Source of the DNA: Coriobacteriia bacterium
GTDB taxonomy: Bacteria > Actinomycetota > Coriobacteriia > Anaerosomatales > JAENZW01
DNA: 13,653 nt
NCBI GenBank assembly: GCA_029858605.1
Contig: JAOUET010000029.1
Coordinates: forward strand, 1 to 13,653
Reading direction: 5' to 3'
The translations under genes were made by a program, and so were the position numbers. The notes below the pieces were generated by a model. That model was not told the origin of the DNA. It ran no database searches and saw only the letters and a list, made by a program, of their open reading frames with translations. Shown here piece after piece: positions 1-7,184 of the stretch (positions are counted from its first letter, which is position 1; each line of letters begins with the position of its first letter).

Positions 1-540
1 AGCGATGTGGGCGACAGCAAGATCGCAATCCTTACGGCTCACAGTTTGCCCGTTGCCGATCTTTCGGACCCCGATCCCTACTGCGAGGGACTGCGGTTTC
101 TTGCGGCGCGCCTTGCCCATGGGCTAGGTATGGACCCCGGTTCCGAGTTTTCGGACGACGCGAGGCTGCCCGGAGTGTCGGCGTACGGCGCCATGACTGG
201 CGAGCTGCCGTGGGTGCTCGCGTTCCAGTCGAAGGGTCAGCGTGAATGTGAGTGGCTTGGACCGGAGTTGGGCGATGTTCTCGAGGCTGTGGCGGAGGCG
301 GGCATCAAAGGTGTCGTCGTGCAGCCGATCGGCTTCGTCACGGATCACATGGAAACGCTGTATGACCTAGATGTCGAGGCCGGCGGGAAGGCCATGGAGT
401 TGGATCTTGAGTTCGAGCGTGGGCGCGTGCCCAACGCATCGCCGATACTCGTCGAGGGACTCCTGCGAGTAGTGGTGCAAGCTCTGGACCTTCCGACGCG
501 GGAGCCGTCATCTGCCGTGGAAGGGCATCTCACGTCGTGA
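1..540 (+). CDS. hemH: Ferrochelatase (coproporphyrin ferrochelatase type), C-terminal part
   Basis: This is the last 179 codons of a ferrochelatase, the enzyme that inserts Fe2+ into a porphyrin late in haem synthesis. The frame is open from base 1, so the true start lies upstream; the GTG at 7 is not a credible start because the family is about 310-370 residues. Visible family motifs are ILTAHSLP near the left edge, with the conserved active-site histidine region, and later WLGPELGDVLE followed by the GFVTDHMETLYDLDVEA block, which carries the acidic residues that line the metal path. In Actinomycetota this protein normally acts on coproporphyrin III (CpfC/HemH), soluble or at the membrane face; that substrate is inferred from lineage. 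Its TGA overlaps the GTG start of the next gene by four bases (GTGA), so the two are translationally coupled. Confidence 0.93.
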   Translation, partial: SDVGDSKIAILTAHSLPVADLSDPDPYCEGLRFLAARLAHGLGMDPGSEFSDDARLPGVSAYGAMTGELPWVLAFQSKGQRECEWLGPELGDVLEAVAEAGIKGVVVQPIGFVTDHMETLYDLDVEAGGKAMELDLEFERGRVPNASPILVEGLLRVVVQALDLPTREPSSAVEGHLTS

Positions 541-2039
541 AACACATCCTCATCATCGGAGGCGGGGTCGCAGGCCTGGGCGCGGCGTTCAAGGTGAAGA
601 GAGTTGCCGACGAGGGTCACCCAGTCACGTTCACACTGCTAGAGAAGGACCCACGCATCGGCGGAAAGATCGCGACCGAGTACGTGAACGATGAGTGGAA
701 CGGCGGGGAGGGAGAGCGGTTCGTCGTCGATGGTGGCCCCGACTGCTTCCTGACAGAGAAACCTGCCTGCCACCGAATAGCGAAACTGACGCAGATCTTC
801 GAAGACGAATTGCCCACTGACGACAGCCGCAAGCGCACCTACATTCTGTCCCGGGGCAGGCTCCACGATCTGCCCGACGGCGTCATGATGTTCGCGCCGA
901 CGAAGTTCGTGCCGTTCGCCACCACTGGCTTGTTCTCGTTGCCGGGCAAGATCCGCATGGGCATGGACCTCGTTGTCCCGAAGAAGCAGTGGAGCGAGAG
1001 CGAGCGAATGGACGAGACGCTCGAGTCGTTCGTCGTGCGCCGGATGGGCCGTGAGTGCTTGGACCGTCTTGCTGAACCGCTGGTCGGCGGCGTGCACGCA
1101 TCCGATCCATCGCAGATGTCGCTGGCGGCGACGTTCCCGCGCCTGCTCGAGATGGAGCAGAAGTACGGATCGCTGACGAGAGGTTTCATAGCCGCACGCA
1201 AGAAGGTCGAGGAGATGCGCAGGAAGTACCCGCCGAAGCCGGGTCAGAAGCGTAGGACTTTCTTCACATCGTTCTCCGGGGGTATGCAGCAACTCACCGA
1301 AGCAATGGCGGCAGCGGCGGGCCGAGACCACATTCGGCCGGGCGCGCAAGTCGAGCAGATACGACGACGCGATGGCGGATGGACGGTCACGCTCTCGGAC
1401 GGTTCCGCGTTGCAGGGCGACGGGGTGATCGTCGCCACCGAGGGTTGGGCTGCCGAGCCACTCCTTCGGCCGGTCGATGCGGATATCGCCAATGCGCTCT
1501 CAGGGATACCGGCGAGCTCTTCGGCGACGGTTTCGCTGGCGTTTCGCGAAGACGAGATCGGCATCGACATGAACGCCTTCGGCGTGCTGTGCCCGCTTGC
1601 CGAGGCACGCTCGTTGATGGCTGCCACCTACTCGTCCACGAAGTGGCCGGGAAGAGCGCCGAGCGGCAAGGTGTTGATGCGCGGCTTCGTCGGAGGGCCG
1701 CACAACCAGGCGATCATGCGCCAGTCCGACGACGATCTGGTGGAGATCGTTCTCAGCGAGCTTCGAGGCATCCTCGGCGTTGTCGGGGAGCCTCTGTTCT
1801 CACGGGTGTTCCGGTGGCACCTCGGCATGCCGCAGTACACGATCGGGCATCTCGACAGAGTCGAGCTCATCGAAGAGCAATGCGAAGGCATCCCGGGCCT
1901 TGCGCTCGCGGGTGGCTCCTACAGGGGGGTCGGCGTTCCGAACTGCATCGAAAGCGGCGAACGGGCAGTCAGCAAACTACTTGGCGAGTGGGACATCCGG
2001 TCGGCCGAGGATGGCGAAGAAGAGAAGCGGTACTACTAG
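537..2039 (+). CDS. hemY: Protoporphyrinogen/coproporphyrinogen III oxidase, FAD-dependent (HemY/CgoX/HemG family)
   Basis: This 500-residue flavoprotein oxidises a porphyrinogen to a porphyrin using FAD and O2. The N-terminus has the dinucleotide-binding fingerprint IIGGGVAGLGAAF (about residues 6-18), an acidic strand end LLEKD and the GGK(I) turn typical of the amine-oxidase fold. The C-terminus has the second FAD contact, LALAGGSYRGVGVPNCIESG, which is diagnostic for this family. The length is slightly above the usual 450-480. The GTG start at 537 overlaps the ferrochelatase stop (GTGA), so this is one operon and reinitiation is likely. Next to a Gram-positive type ferrochelatase it most probably makes coproporphyrin III (CgoX role) rather than protoporphyrin IX; the sequence alone does not settle this. 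The family is usually oxygen-dependent, which is notable beside an anaerobic-type hydrogenase locus. Confidence 0.93.
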   Translation: MKHILIIGGGVAGLGAAFKVKRVADEGHPVTFTLLEKDPRIGGKIATEYVNDEWNGGEGERFVVDGGPDCFLTEKPACHRIAKLTQIFEDELPTDDSRKRTYILSRGRLHDLPDGVMMFAPTKFVPFATTGLFSLPGKIRMGMDLVVPKKQWSESERMDETLESFVVRRMGRECLDRLAEPLVGGVHASDPSQMSLAATFPRLLEMEQKYGSLTRGFIAARKKVEEMRRKYPPKPGQKRRTFFTSFSGGMQQLTEAMAAAAGRDHIRPGAQVEQIRRRDGGWTVTLSDGSALQGDGVIVATEGWAAEPLLRPVDADIANALSGIPASSSATVSLAFREDEIGIDMNAFGVLCPLAEARSLMAATYSSTKWPGRAPSGKVLMRGFVGGPHNQAIMRQSDDDLVEIVLSELRGILGVVGEPLFSRVFRWHLGMPQYTIGHLDRVELIEEQCEGIPGLALAGGSYRGVGVPNCIESGERAVSKLLGEWDIRSAEDGEEEKRYY

Positions 2040-2060
2040 GCGCCAACGCAAGCGTGGCGC
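2040..2060 (+). terminator. GC-rich hairpin directly after hemY
   Basis: Arms GCGCC (2040-2044) and GGCGC (2056-2060) enclose ACGC/GCGT, giving about eight pairs with one bulged A and a tiny loop, starting at the base after the hemY TAG. There is no T-tract after it. It lies between convergent genes, so a terminator or 3'-end stabiliser is reasonable but inferred. Confidence 0.45.
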
Positions 2061-2073
2061 TGCCGAAGGGCCC

Positions 2074-2898
2074 CTACCGGTCGGAATCACCCATATCTGA
2101 CGACTGGATCAGCTCCAGCATTCTGGCGTGGAGCACAGGGTTTGCCGCGATGACGCCGTACGAGGTCGCACTCCAGGGCTCTCCGTCGATGCCCGAGATG
2201 TGCGCACCTGCTTCTCGGCAGATAATCGCACCGGCAGCAGTGTCCCAGGGCTGCAATCCGAACTCCCAGAACCCGTCGGCTCGACCCGCTGCGACGTGCA
2301 CGCAGTCGTTGGCAGCCGATCCGTCGCGGCGGATACCCTGGACAGGCGTGCGAAGGAACCGCGCGAGCACGTCTAGCTGGCGGTCCAGCGTGCGAGTCCG
2401 ATCGTAGGGAAACCCGGTGACCAGCAGAGCCTCGCGTAGGTCGTGAGTGTCGCTGCATCGGACGGTCCGGTCGCCAAGCCATGCCCCCTGACCGACCGCA
2501 CCGCTGGCGAGTTCGTCGGACGGCACGTTGTAGACTGCGCCGACAACGGGCTCGCCGTCTCTCAGCAGAGCGACGGAAACGGAGTAGCAGGGGAAGCCGT
2601 GCATGAACGAGGTCGTCCCGTCGAGCGGATCGACGACCCAGACCTCCGAGTCGCCCAAAGACCCTTCGCTTGCATCGGCGAGGTCGTAGACCTCACGCTC
2701 TTCGACGACGAAGCGCGCTCCTTTCGTCTCCTCGGCGATCGCCCGCAGGACGGCGACACCGGCATCGATGTCGACGTCGGTAACGTAGTCGGTGGGCGAC
2801 CCCTTCGTGCGCACTCGGCCCAGGTCTCCTAGGCGAGCGGCGACTCGACGACCACCGGCGAGTGCCGCTACTCGAGCGATGTCCAGTTCACGCAGCAT
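2074..2898 (-). CDS. Inositol monophosphatase family protein (SuhB-like)
   Basis: This 274-residue protein belongs to the Mg2+-dependent, Li+-sensitive phosphatase superfamily, which dephosphorylates inositol-1-phosphate, fructose-1,6-bisphosphate, histidinol phosphate or PAP depending on the member. Motif A is VVDPLDGTTSFMHGFP (about 88-103), with metal ligands D90 and D93. The upstream glutamates (E66/E67 in VVEERE) and D41 in VTDVD fit the remaining ligand positions. Motif B is WDTAAGAIICREAG (about 218-231), with D219. The full family length is present. The ATG at 2898 is preceded by GAAGGA at a 5-nt spacing, which supports this start. It diverges from the transketolase gene across an 80-bp gap. 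The exact substrate cannot be read from the sequence; proximity to a sugar-phosphate enzyme hints at sugar or inositol phosphates only weakly. Confidence 0.9.
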   Translation of the reverse strand: MLRELDIARVAALAGGRRVAARLGDLGRVRTKGSPTDYVTDVDIDAGVAVLRAIAEETKGARFVVEEREVYDLADASEGSLGDSEVWVVDPLDGTTSFMHGFPCYSVSVALLRDGEPVVGAVYNVPSDELASGAVGQGAWLGDRTVRCSDTHDLREALLVTGFPYDRTRTLDRQLDVLARFLRTPVQGIRRDGSAANDCVHVAAGRADGFWEFGLQPWDTAAGAIICREAGAHISGIDGEPWSATSYGVIAANPVLHARMLELIQSSDMGDSDR

Positions 2899-2978
2899 CG
2901 GAATCCTTCGTAGGGAAGAGATAGGGTAGGCTCAAACAGTGTACCGCTCGTTGCGGGTCGCCGAGACAGGGGGTTGGC

Positions 2979-4889
2979 ATGTTCCACCTCGGATTCGATG
3001 CTCCTATGACGCCGGAACTTGCCGAGGAGCTCCGGTACCGCGCCAGGCAGCTCAGAGGCGCCTCTCTCACAGCGACGACGACGGCCGCTTCGGGACATCC
3101 GGGGGGTTCGATGTCCTCTGCGGAGATCTACACCGTGCTGTTCTCTTGCGCCAGGCTCAGACCTGCCGAGCCGCGTTGGCATGCGAGAGACCGCGTAGTG
3201 ATCAGCCACGGTCACACGTCTCCGGGTGCGTACGCAGCTCTTGCGCTCGCGGGGTTCTTCCCGCTGCCGGACTTCGTAGCCCACTTCAGGCAGACGGGCA
3301 GCCCCTACGAGGGACACGTGGAAAGAGCGGTTCCCGGAATCGAATGGTCGTCCGGCAATCTGGGCCAGGGTCTGTCCGCCGGCGTCGGGATGGCTCTCGG
3401 CGCGCGCATGACCGGCTTGGGCTGGCATACGTATGTGGTCATGAGCGATGGCGAACAGCACAAGGGCCAGGTTGCCGAAGCGAGACGGCTTGCCGCAAAG
3501 GAGGGCCTGGGGGACCTCACCGCGATCGTCGACTTCAACGGCATCCAGATATCCGGACATACGCGCGACGTGATGCCCGTGAACGTCGTCGGCGATTTCG
3601 CGGCGGACGGGTGGCGCGTCATCGAAGTCAACGGACACGACGTCGAGGCACTGCACGCCGCCATCTCCGACGCGACGTTTGACGACGTGGGCCCGGTGGC
3701 CGTGGTCGCGCACACGATCATCGGCAAAGGCGTGTCCTTCATGGAGGACGACGCCGAGTATCACGGCCGAGGACTGACTGCTGAGGAGTACGTGAGGGCC
3801 ATGGCCGAGTTGTCTCTCGAGCCGAGGCTGGACGATGCGAAGGATCGCCGAAGCGAACCGATTCTCCTGGAAGCACTGCCTCATCAGACACCGGCCGTGG
3901 CGGTGAATTCCGGCGAAGCGCGGACGTACGGTGCAGACGACAAGACGGACAATCGTTCCGCATGGGGCAACGCGCTGGCAGACCTGGCTTCGGCGAACCC
4001 CAGACTCCCCGTTGCCGTTCTCGACTGCGACCTGGCGGTTTCGGTCAAGACGGAGGGATTCGCAAAGGCTCGGCCGGACGGCTTCGTGCAGTGTGGCGTC
4101 GGCGAGCACAACGCATGCACCGTCGGAGGTGCACTTTCGACGTGCGGTGTGCTGACCTTCTGGAGCGATTTCGGCGTTTTCGGATGCGATGAGACATACA
4201 ACCAGCAGCGCCTCAACGACATCAACGGTGCCGCACTGAAGCTCGCGCTGACTCACTGTGGCGTGGACGTCGGCGAGGACGGCAAGACCCACCAGTGTCT
4301 GGACTACGTCGGGGCGTTCCGTGAGCTGTTCGGGTGGAAGGTGATAGTGCCTGCGGATCCCAACCAGACCGATCGGGCTGTCCGGGCTGCTGCCGTGATG
4401 CAGGGCTGCGTGGCCATAGCTATGGGACGCAGCAAGCTCGACGTCGTGACAGGTAGGGACGGTGTACCCGCGTTCGGTGGCGACTACAGTTTCGAGTACG
4501 GGCGAATCGACTGGGTTCGAGAGGGTAGCAGCGCTGCGATACTGGCGATGGGAACGCCTGTCGGCGCAGCTGTGGCGGCTGCGGATGCGTTGGAGGAGTC
4601 TGGCTTCGACGTGGCAGTGGGCGTGGTTGCGTGCCCACTCGACCTGGACGACTCGGCGATGAAGAAGGCGGCACGAAGGCCGGTTCTGTTCACGGTGGAA
4701 GACCACTCCATTCGCACTGGTCTGGCAGCATCCGTCGGCGAATGGCTCGCGCTCAACGGTGTCGCGACAAGACTCGAACGAATCGGCGTGCCGGGCTATC
4801 AGTCGAGCGGAGCAGCCCGGGACCTCTTGGCTGCGTGTGACTTGGACGCCGACGGCATTGTCCAGCGCGTGATGAGTGCGATCGGCTAG
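2979..4889 (+). CDS. tkt: Transketolase, single-chain
   Basis: This 636-residue cytosolic thiamine-diphosphate enzyme moves two-carbon ketol units between sugar phosphates in the non-oxidative pentose phosphate pathway. The N-terminal ThDP-binding domain shows SGHPGG (about 38-43), DRVVISHGH (71-79), WSSGNLGQGLS (123-133) and the Mg-ThDP motif SDGE...DFNG (156-188), with Ser replacing the usual first Gly of GDG. The IIGKGVSFME stretch near 247-256 is typical. The second domain has GVGEHNA, with the cofactor-activating Glu at 376, and VGEDGKTHQ (431-439). The C-terminal domain follows from about 510. Many anaerobes encode this enzyme as two separate chains; here it is fused in one ORF, close to the 660 residues of classical forms. 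The ATG at 2979 has AGGGGG five bases upstream; the ATG at 3006 lacks a comparable site. A dihydroxyacetone- or xylulose-phosphate variant activity cannot be excluded. Confidence 0.92.
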   Translation: MFHLGFDAPMTPELAEELRYRARQLRGASLTATTTAASGHPGGSMSSAEIYTVLFSCARLRPAEPRWHARDRVVISHGHTSPGAYAALALAGFFPLPDFVAHFRQTGSPYEGHVERAVPGIEWSSGNLGQGLSAGVGMALGARMTGLGWHTYVVMSDGEQHKGQVAEARRLAAKEGLGDLTAIVDFNGIQISGHTRDVMPVNVVGDFAADGWRVIEVNGHDVEALHAAISDATFDDVGPVAVVAHTIIGKGVSFMEDDAEYHGRGLTAEEYVRAMAELSLEPRLDDAKDRRSEPILLEALPHQTPAVAVNSGEARTYGADDKTDNRSAWGNALADLASANPRLPVAVLDCDLAVSVKTEGFAKARPDGFVQCGVGEHNACTVGGALSTCGVLTFWSDFGVFGCDETYNQQRLNDINGAALKLALTHCGVDVGEDGKTHQCLDYVGAFRELFGWKVIVPADPNQTDRAVRAAAVMQGCVAIAMGRSKLDVVTGRDGVPAFGGDYSFEYGRIDWVREGSSAAILAMGTPVGAAVAAADALEESGFDVAVGVVACPLDLDDSAMKKAARRPVLFTVEDHSIRTGLAASVGEWLALNGVATRLERIGVPGYQSSGAARDLLAACDLDADGIVQRVMSAIG

Positions 4890-4919
4890 TAGGCACGAGC
4901 CGAGAGGCCCGCGCCGATC
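4880..4919. terminator. Inverted repeat spanning two convergent stop codons
   Basis: The arms GATCGGC (4880-4886) and GCCGATC (4913-4919) are perfect 7-bp complements flanking a 26-nt interior that contains the transketolase stop and reaches the stop of the minus-strand protease gene. The competing short arms CGGCT/AGCCG also exist. No T-tract is present on either strand. A bidirectional terminator is possible but weakly supported because the loop is large. Confidence 0.3.
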
Positions 4920-5466
4920 ACTCGTCGCCGTGGGAGCGAATCGATTCGATGACGCGCGCCGTCTCGTCCACGGTGGTGCGCGCGACGGGCGTCACTCCTC
5001 TTTCGGCCAAGACGGCCAGCGCGGCGGTGACCGCCGCGGGCAGTGCGGTTTCGAGTTGCGGAGTGAGCGTGGTCTCCCACTGGCGGATCTGCGCTATCTG
5101 GATGCCGATACACTCGGCATCGAGGACGATTCCGGTGAGCGCGGCCGCATCGAGCACGTTGACGAATCGCGTGTCGTGGAGAGAGTGAAGCACCTGGTTC
5201 GGGGCGATGTCCTCGGGCGCGAGCCGCCCCACGGTGCCAGGCTCCTGACCCGTGCCGTCGACGGCGTCGATGACGAGCACGAACTCGCGTTCCTTCAGGA
5301 GGCTCAGCATTCCGAGTCCCATTGTGCCCGCATCGATGATCTCGACGCTCTCCGGGAACTGGAACCCAGACATCAGCAGTTCGACTACGCGGATACCCAC
5401 ACCCTCGTCGCCCATGAGGAGGTTGCCTATCCCCATAACAAGTGTCGGTGCGGTCATGTCATCCAT
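4918..5466 (-). CDS. hyaD: [NiFe] hydrogenase maturation endopeptidase (HyaD/HybD/HupD family)
   Basis: This 182-residue cytosolic protease removes the C-terminal tail of the hydrogenase large subunit after nickel is inserted. Family motifs are GIGNLLMGDEGVGIR near the start, DAGTMGLGMLSLL, VLVIDAVDG and SLHDT...VLDAA. The three nickel-sensing ligands known in HybD (Glu, Asp, His) map to E21, D67 and H97. Three in-frame ATGs are close together. The one at 5466 has AGGGG nine bases upstream and is preferred. The one at 5472 would leave only three bases, and the one at 5457 has a weak site. The frame stays open upstream to 5628, but that part overlaps the previous gene and has no family similarity. 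It is the last gene of the hydrogenase locus, 122 bp after the radical SAM gene. Its expected target is the selenocysteine-containing large subunit at 7864-9570. Confidence 0.93.
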   Translation of the reverse strand: MDDMTAPTLVMGIGNLLMGDEGVGIRVVELLMSGFQFPESVEIIDAGTMGLGMLSLLKEREFVLVIDAVDGTGQEPGTVGRLAPEDIAPNQVLHSLHDTRFVNVLDAAALTGIVLDAECIGIQIAQIRQWETTLTPQLETALPAAVTAALAVLAERGVTPVARTTVDETARVIESIRSHGDE

Positions 5467-5588
5467 TCTCATTGACCCCTGCGGTGGACCGGGCAATCGC
5501 GCGGCCAAGATGCTGCGGGAGAGTCGGTGCGGCATGTCCATGACACGCGCCCTACTGTACAGAAAGGGGCACCTTCGAGGAACTGGGT

Positions 5589-6914
5589 CTACGAGGCGGC
5601 GAGTTGGGGAGACCCGTATTCCGAGCACGAGTCGCTCTCGAGCAGAAGCATGCGTTCGTCTGACGGGAGAGCCGCTCTCGCGCGGTCGCGCTTGTTGTTG
5701 GATGTAGCGAGCGTCTCCCTCATCATCACCATCAGGAGGTAGCGGCCCTTTTCGGTCAAGGTTATCTCGTCGTCGTTTCGCGTTGCGATGCCGCCGGCAA
5801 GTTGCATGAATGTCACCTCGGCAGGAAGACCTCGCTCTACCGAGGTGCCGAAGTCCTGCTCGAAACGGCGCTTGTCGAGCCTGAGGCCGAACAAGTCAGT
5901 GACGAATCGATATCGCATCAGAGCCTTGCGGTTGTAGTGCTGGCCTGCGGTTGCAATGCCCATGCGACCCGAGCCAATGCGGCGAGCGTAGTCACCGAGA
6001 GAGTATGTGTTGCCAAAGATCCGCCCTTGTAGGAACGACAGTGCCCCCGAGCCGACCCCGACGTACTCCTCGTAGTCGACTATGTATTCGTCGATCATGC
6101 CGTCGCCGTCGCGCGAGTACGTCCAAGCCGAAGTAGGAATGAAGTCCCCGGCGAGCCGCTCGGCGATTATCTCGTAGTAGCGCGCCTCGCGTGCGAAGTC
6201 GATCGGCCCCACAGCCTGCTCCATCGCCACGCGGGACTGCCTGGAGGCCATCAGGGGATAGAACGTCGTCTGGCTCGCGCCCGTGGCCTTGAGAATGTCG
6301 ATGTCCCTAGAAAGGATCTCCTCGGTTTGACTCGGGAAGTTGAAGATCATGTCGACGTTCAAGGATGGGAACTTGCCGGCTACAGAGTCGATGCGCCTGA
6401 AGAGCTCTTCACCGCCACCGTACTTGCCGAAGCGGTCCATCTGCTTGAGCAGCTTGTCTTCGAAGCTCTGTACGCCTACCGAGAGGCGGTGGACGCGCGT
6501 GCCCAGTGCGTCGACGAGCCGGGGACCGAGATGGTTGGGGTTCGTTTCGCAAGAGACCTCTCTGATACCGAAGAGGGAGCGTGCCAGATCGATCGTGTCG
6601 CACAGTTCATCCAGCAGGATGGTGGGCGTCCCCCCTCCGATGTAGAGGGACGGGAAATCGTATCCGAGATCGGCAACCATGCGCATCTCGTCGCGCAGAT
6701 GCTTGAAGTAGGCGCGCGCACGGTTCTCGCTGAACAGGAACCGGTTGAATGAGCAGTAGAGGCAAAGCCTCTCGCAGAACGGCACGTGTGCGTAGAGCAC
6801 GTAGGACTTGTCCGGTCGGGGGGACGGCAGGCTTGCGAGGTCGCACGGATGCTCCGCGAGATAGTATCGGTTGAGCAGGTGCAGCGCGCCAGAGATCATC
6901 CGCTCCGAGAACAT
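5589..6914 (-). CDS. HemN/HemW-family radical SAM protein
   Basis: This 441-residue protein has the radical SAM cluster motif CxxxCxxC as FCERLCLYCSFNRF (C47, C51, C54). It is followed by SLYIGGGTPT, the SAM-binding glycine motif, then LSVGVQSFED and the MIFNFPSQT strand, all typical of the coproporphyrinogen III dehydrogenase (HemN), haem chaperone (HemW) and anaerobilin synthase (ChuW/HutW) group. A HemN-type C-terminal domain is recognisable from about 300 to 400. The ATG at 6914 has GGAGG four bases upstream and is preferred; the ATG at 6941 lacks a clear site. It lies between hydrogenase cytochrome b and the hydrogenase protease on the same strand, which suggests a role in supplying or handling haem for the cytochrome b. 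That role is inferred. Which of HemN, HemW or ChuW activity it has cannot be decided from motifs alone. Confidence 0.85.
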   Translation of the reverse strand: MFSERMISGALHLLNRYYLAEHPCDLASLPSPRPDKSYVLYAHVPFCERLCLYCSFNRFLFSENRARAYFKHLRDEMRMVADLGYDFPSLYIGGGTPTILLDELCDTIDLARSLFGIREVSCETNPNHLGPRLVDALGTRVHRLSVGVQSFEDKLLKQMDRFGKYGGGEELFRRIDSVAGKFPSLNVDMIFNFPSQTEEILSRDIDILKATGASQTTFYPLMASRQSRVAMEQAVGPIDFAREARYYEIIAERLAGDFIPTSAWTYSRDGDGMIDEYIVDYEEYVGVGSGALSFLQGRIFGNTYSLGDYARRIGSGRMGIATAGQHYNRKALMRYRFVTDLFGLRLDKRRFEQDFGTSVERGLPAEVTFMQLAGGIATRNDDEITLTEKGRYLLMVMMRETLATSNNKRDRARAALPSDERMLLLESDSCSEYGSPQLAAS

Positions 6915-7031
6915 CACGCCTCCGCCTGTGTGAGCCTGCATTCATGCCGGCATTCATCGGCGGGACACGGATGAGCACATCTGTGGGACCGCACCCCTTC
7001 GCTCGCCGTGCGACAAGCGCCCCCAGCGGTC

Positions 7032-7056
7032 CGCACGCGCTATTGTCGCGCGTGCG
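7032..7056. repeat. Perfect 9-bp inverted repeat upstream of the radical SAM gene
   Basis: CGCACGCGC (7032-7040) and GCGCGTGCG (7048-7056) are perfect complements around a 7-nt loop, TATTGTC. A second, competing pairing exists between CCGCACGC (7031-7038) and GCGTGCGG (7054-7061), so two alternative hairpins can form. It lies in the 270-bp gap between the cytochrome b stop and the radical SAM start, about 120 bases before that start on the minus strand. A regulatory or 5'-UTR role is inference. Confidence 0.5.
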
Positions 7057-7125
7057 TGCGGTCCGTCCGTCCCTCCAGCCGTACCTTCGTCACCAGTGGT
7101 CGAAGTCCTGCATATGCCGCGAATG

Positions 7126-7158
7126 AGGGCAGGGCCCCGGAAGCCGAGGCCCTGCCTT
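7126..7158 (-). terminator. Strong GC-rich hairpin after the cytochrome b gene
   Basis: The arms GGCAGGGCC (7128-7136) and GGCCCTGCC (7148-7156) are perfect 9-bp complements. They can extend by a G-T and an A-T pair and hold an inner CGG/CCG pairing with a 3-nt loop. The hairpin begins about 27 bases after the cytochrome b stop on the minus strand. The bases after it on the minus strand are not T-rich, so it is either a U-tract-free terminator or an RNA-processing/stability hairpin separating the structural genes from the radical SAM and protease genes. Confidence 0.6.
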
Positions 7159-7184
7159 AGACGCGTGCAAGTGGTGGCCTTGTG

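Noticed and set aside
1379..2407. A 342-codon plus-strand frame across the end of hemY and the phosphatase gene.
   Set aside because: Arg-rich low-complexity translation with no recognisable domain; both overlapped genes have strong motifs.
2868..4706. A 612-codon open frame on the minus strand opposite transketolase.
   Set aside because: It is a high-GC shadow: His/Arg-rich composition, no family motifs, and complete overlap with a clear transketolase and part of the phosphatase gene.
5467..5628. Extended start for the hydrogenase protease at 5628.
   Set aside because: The extension overlaps the upstream radical SAM gene and lacks family similarity; the AGGGG site favours the ATG at 5466.
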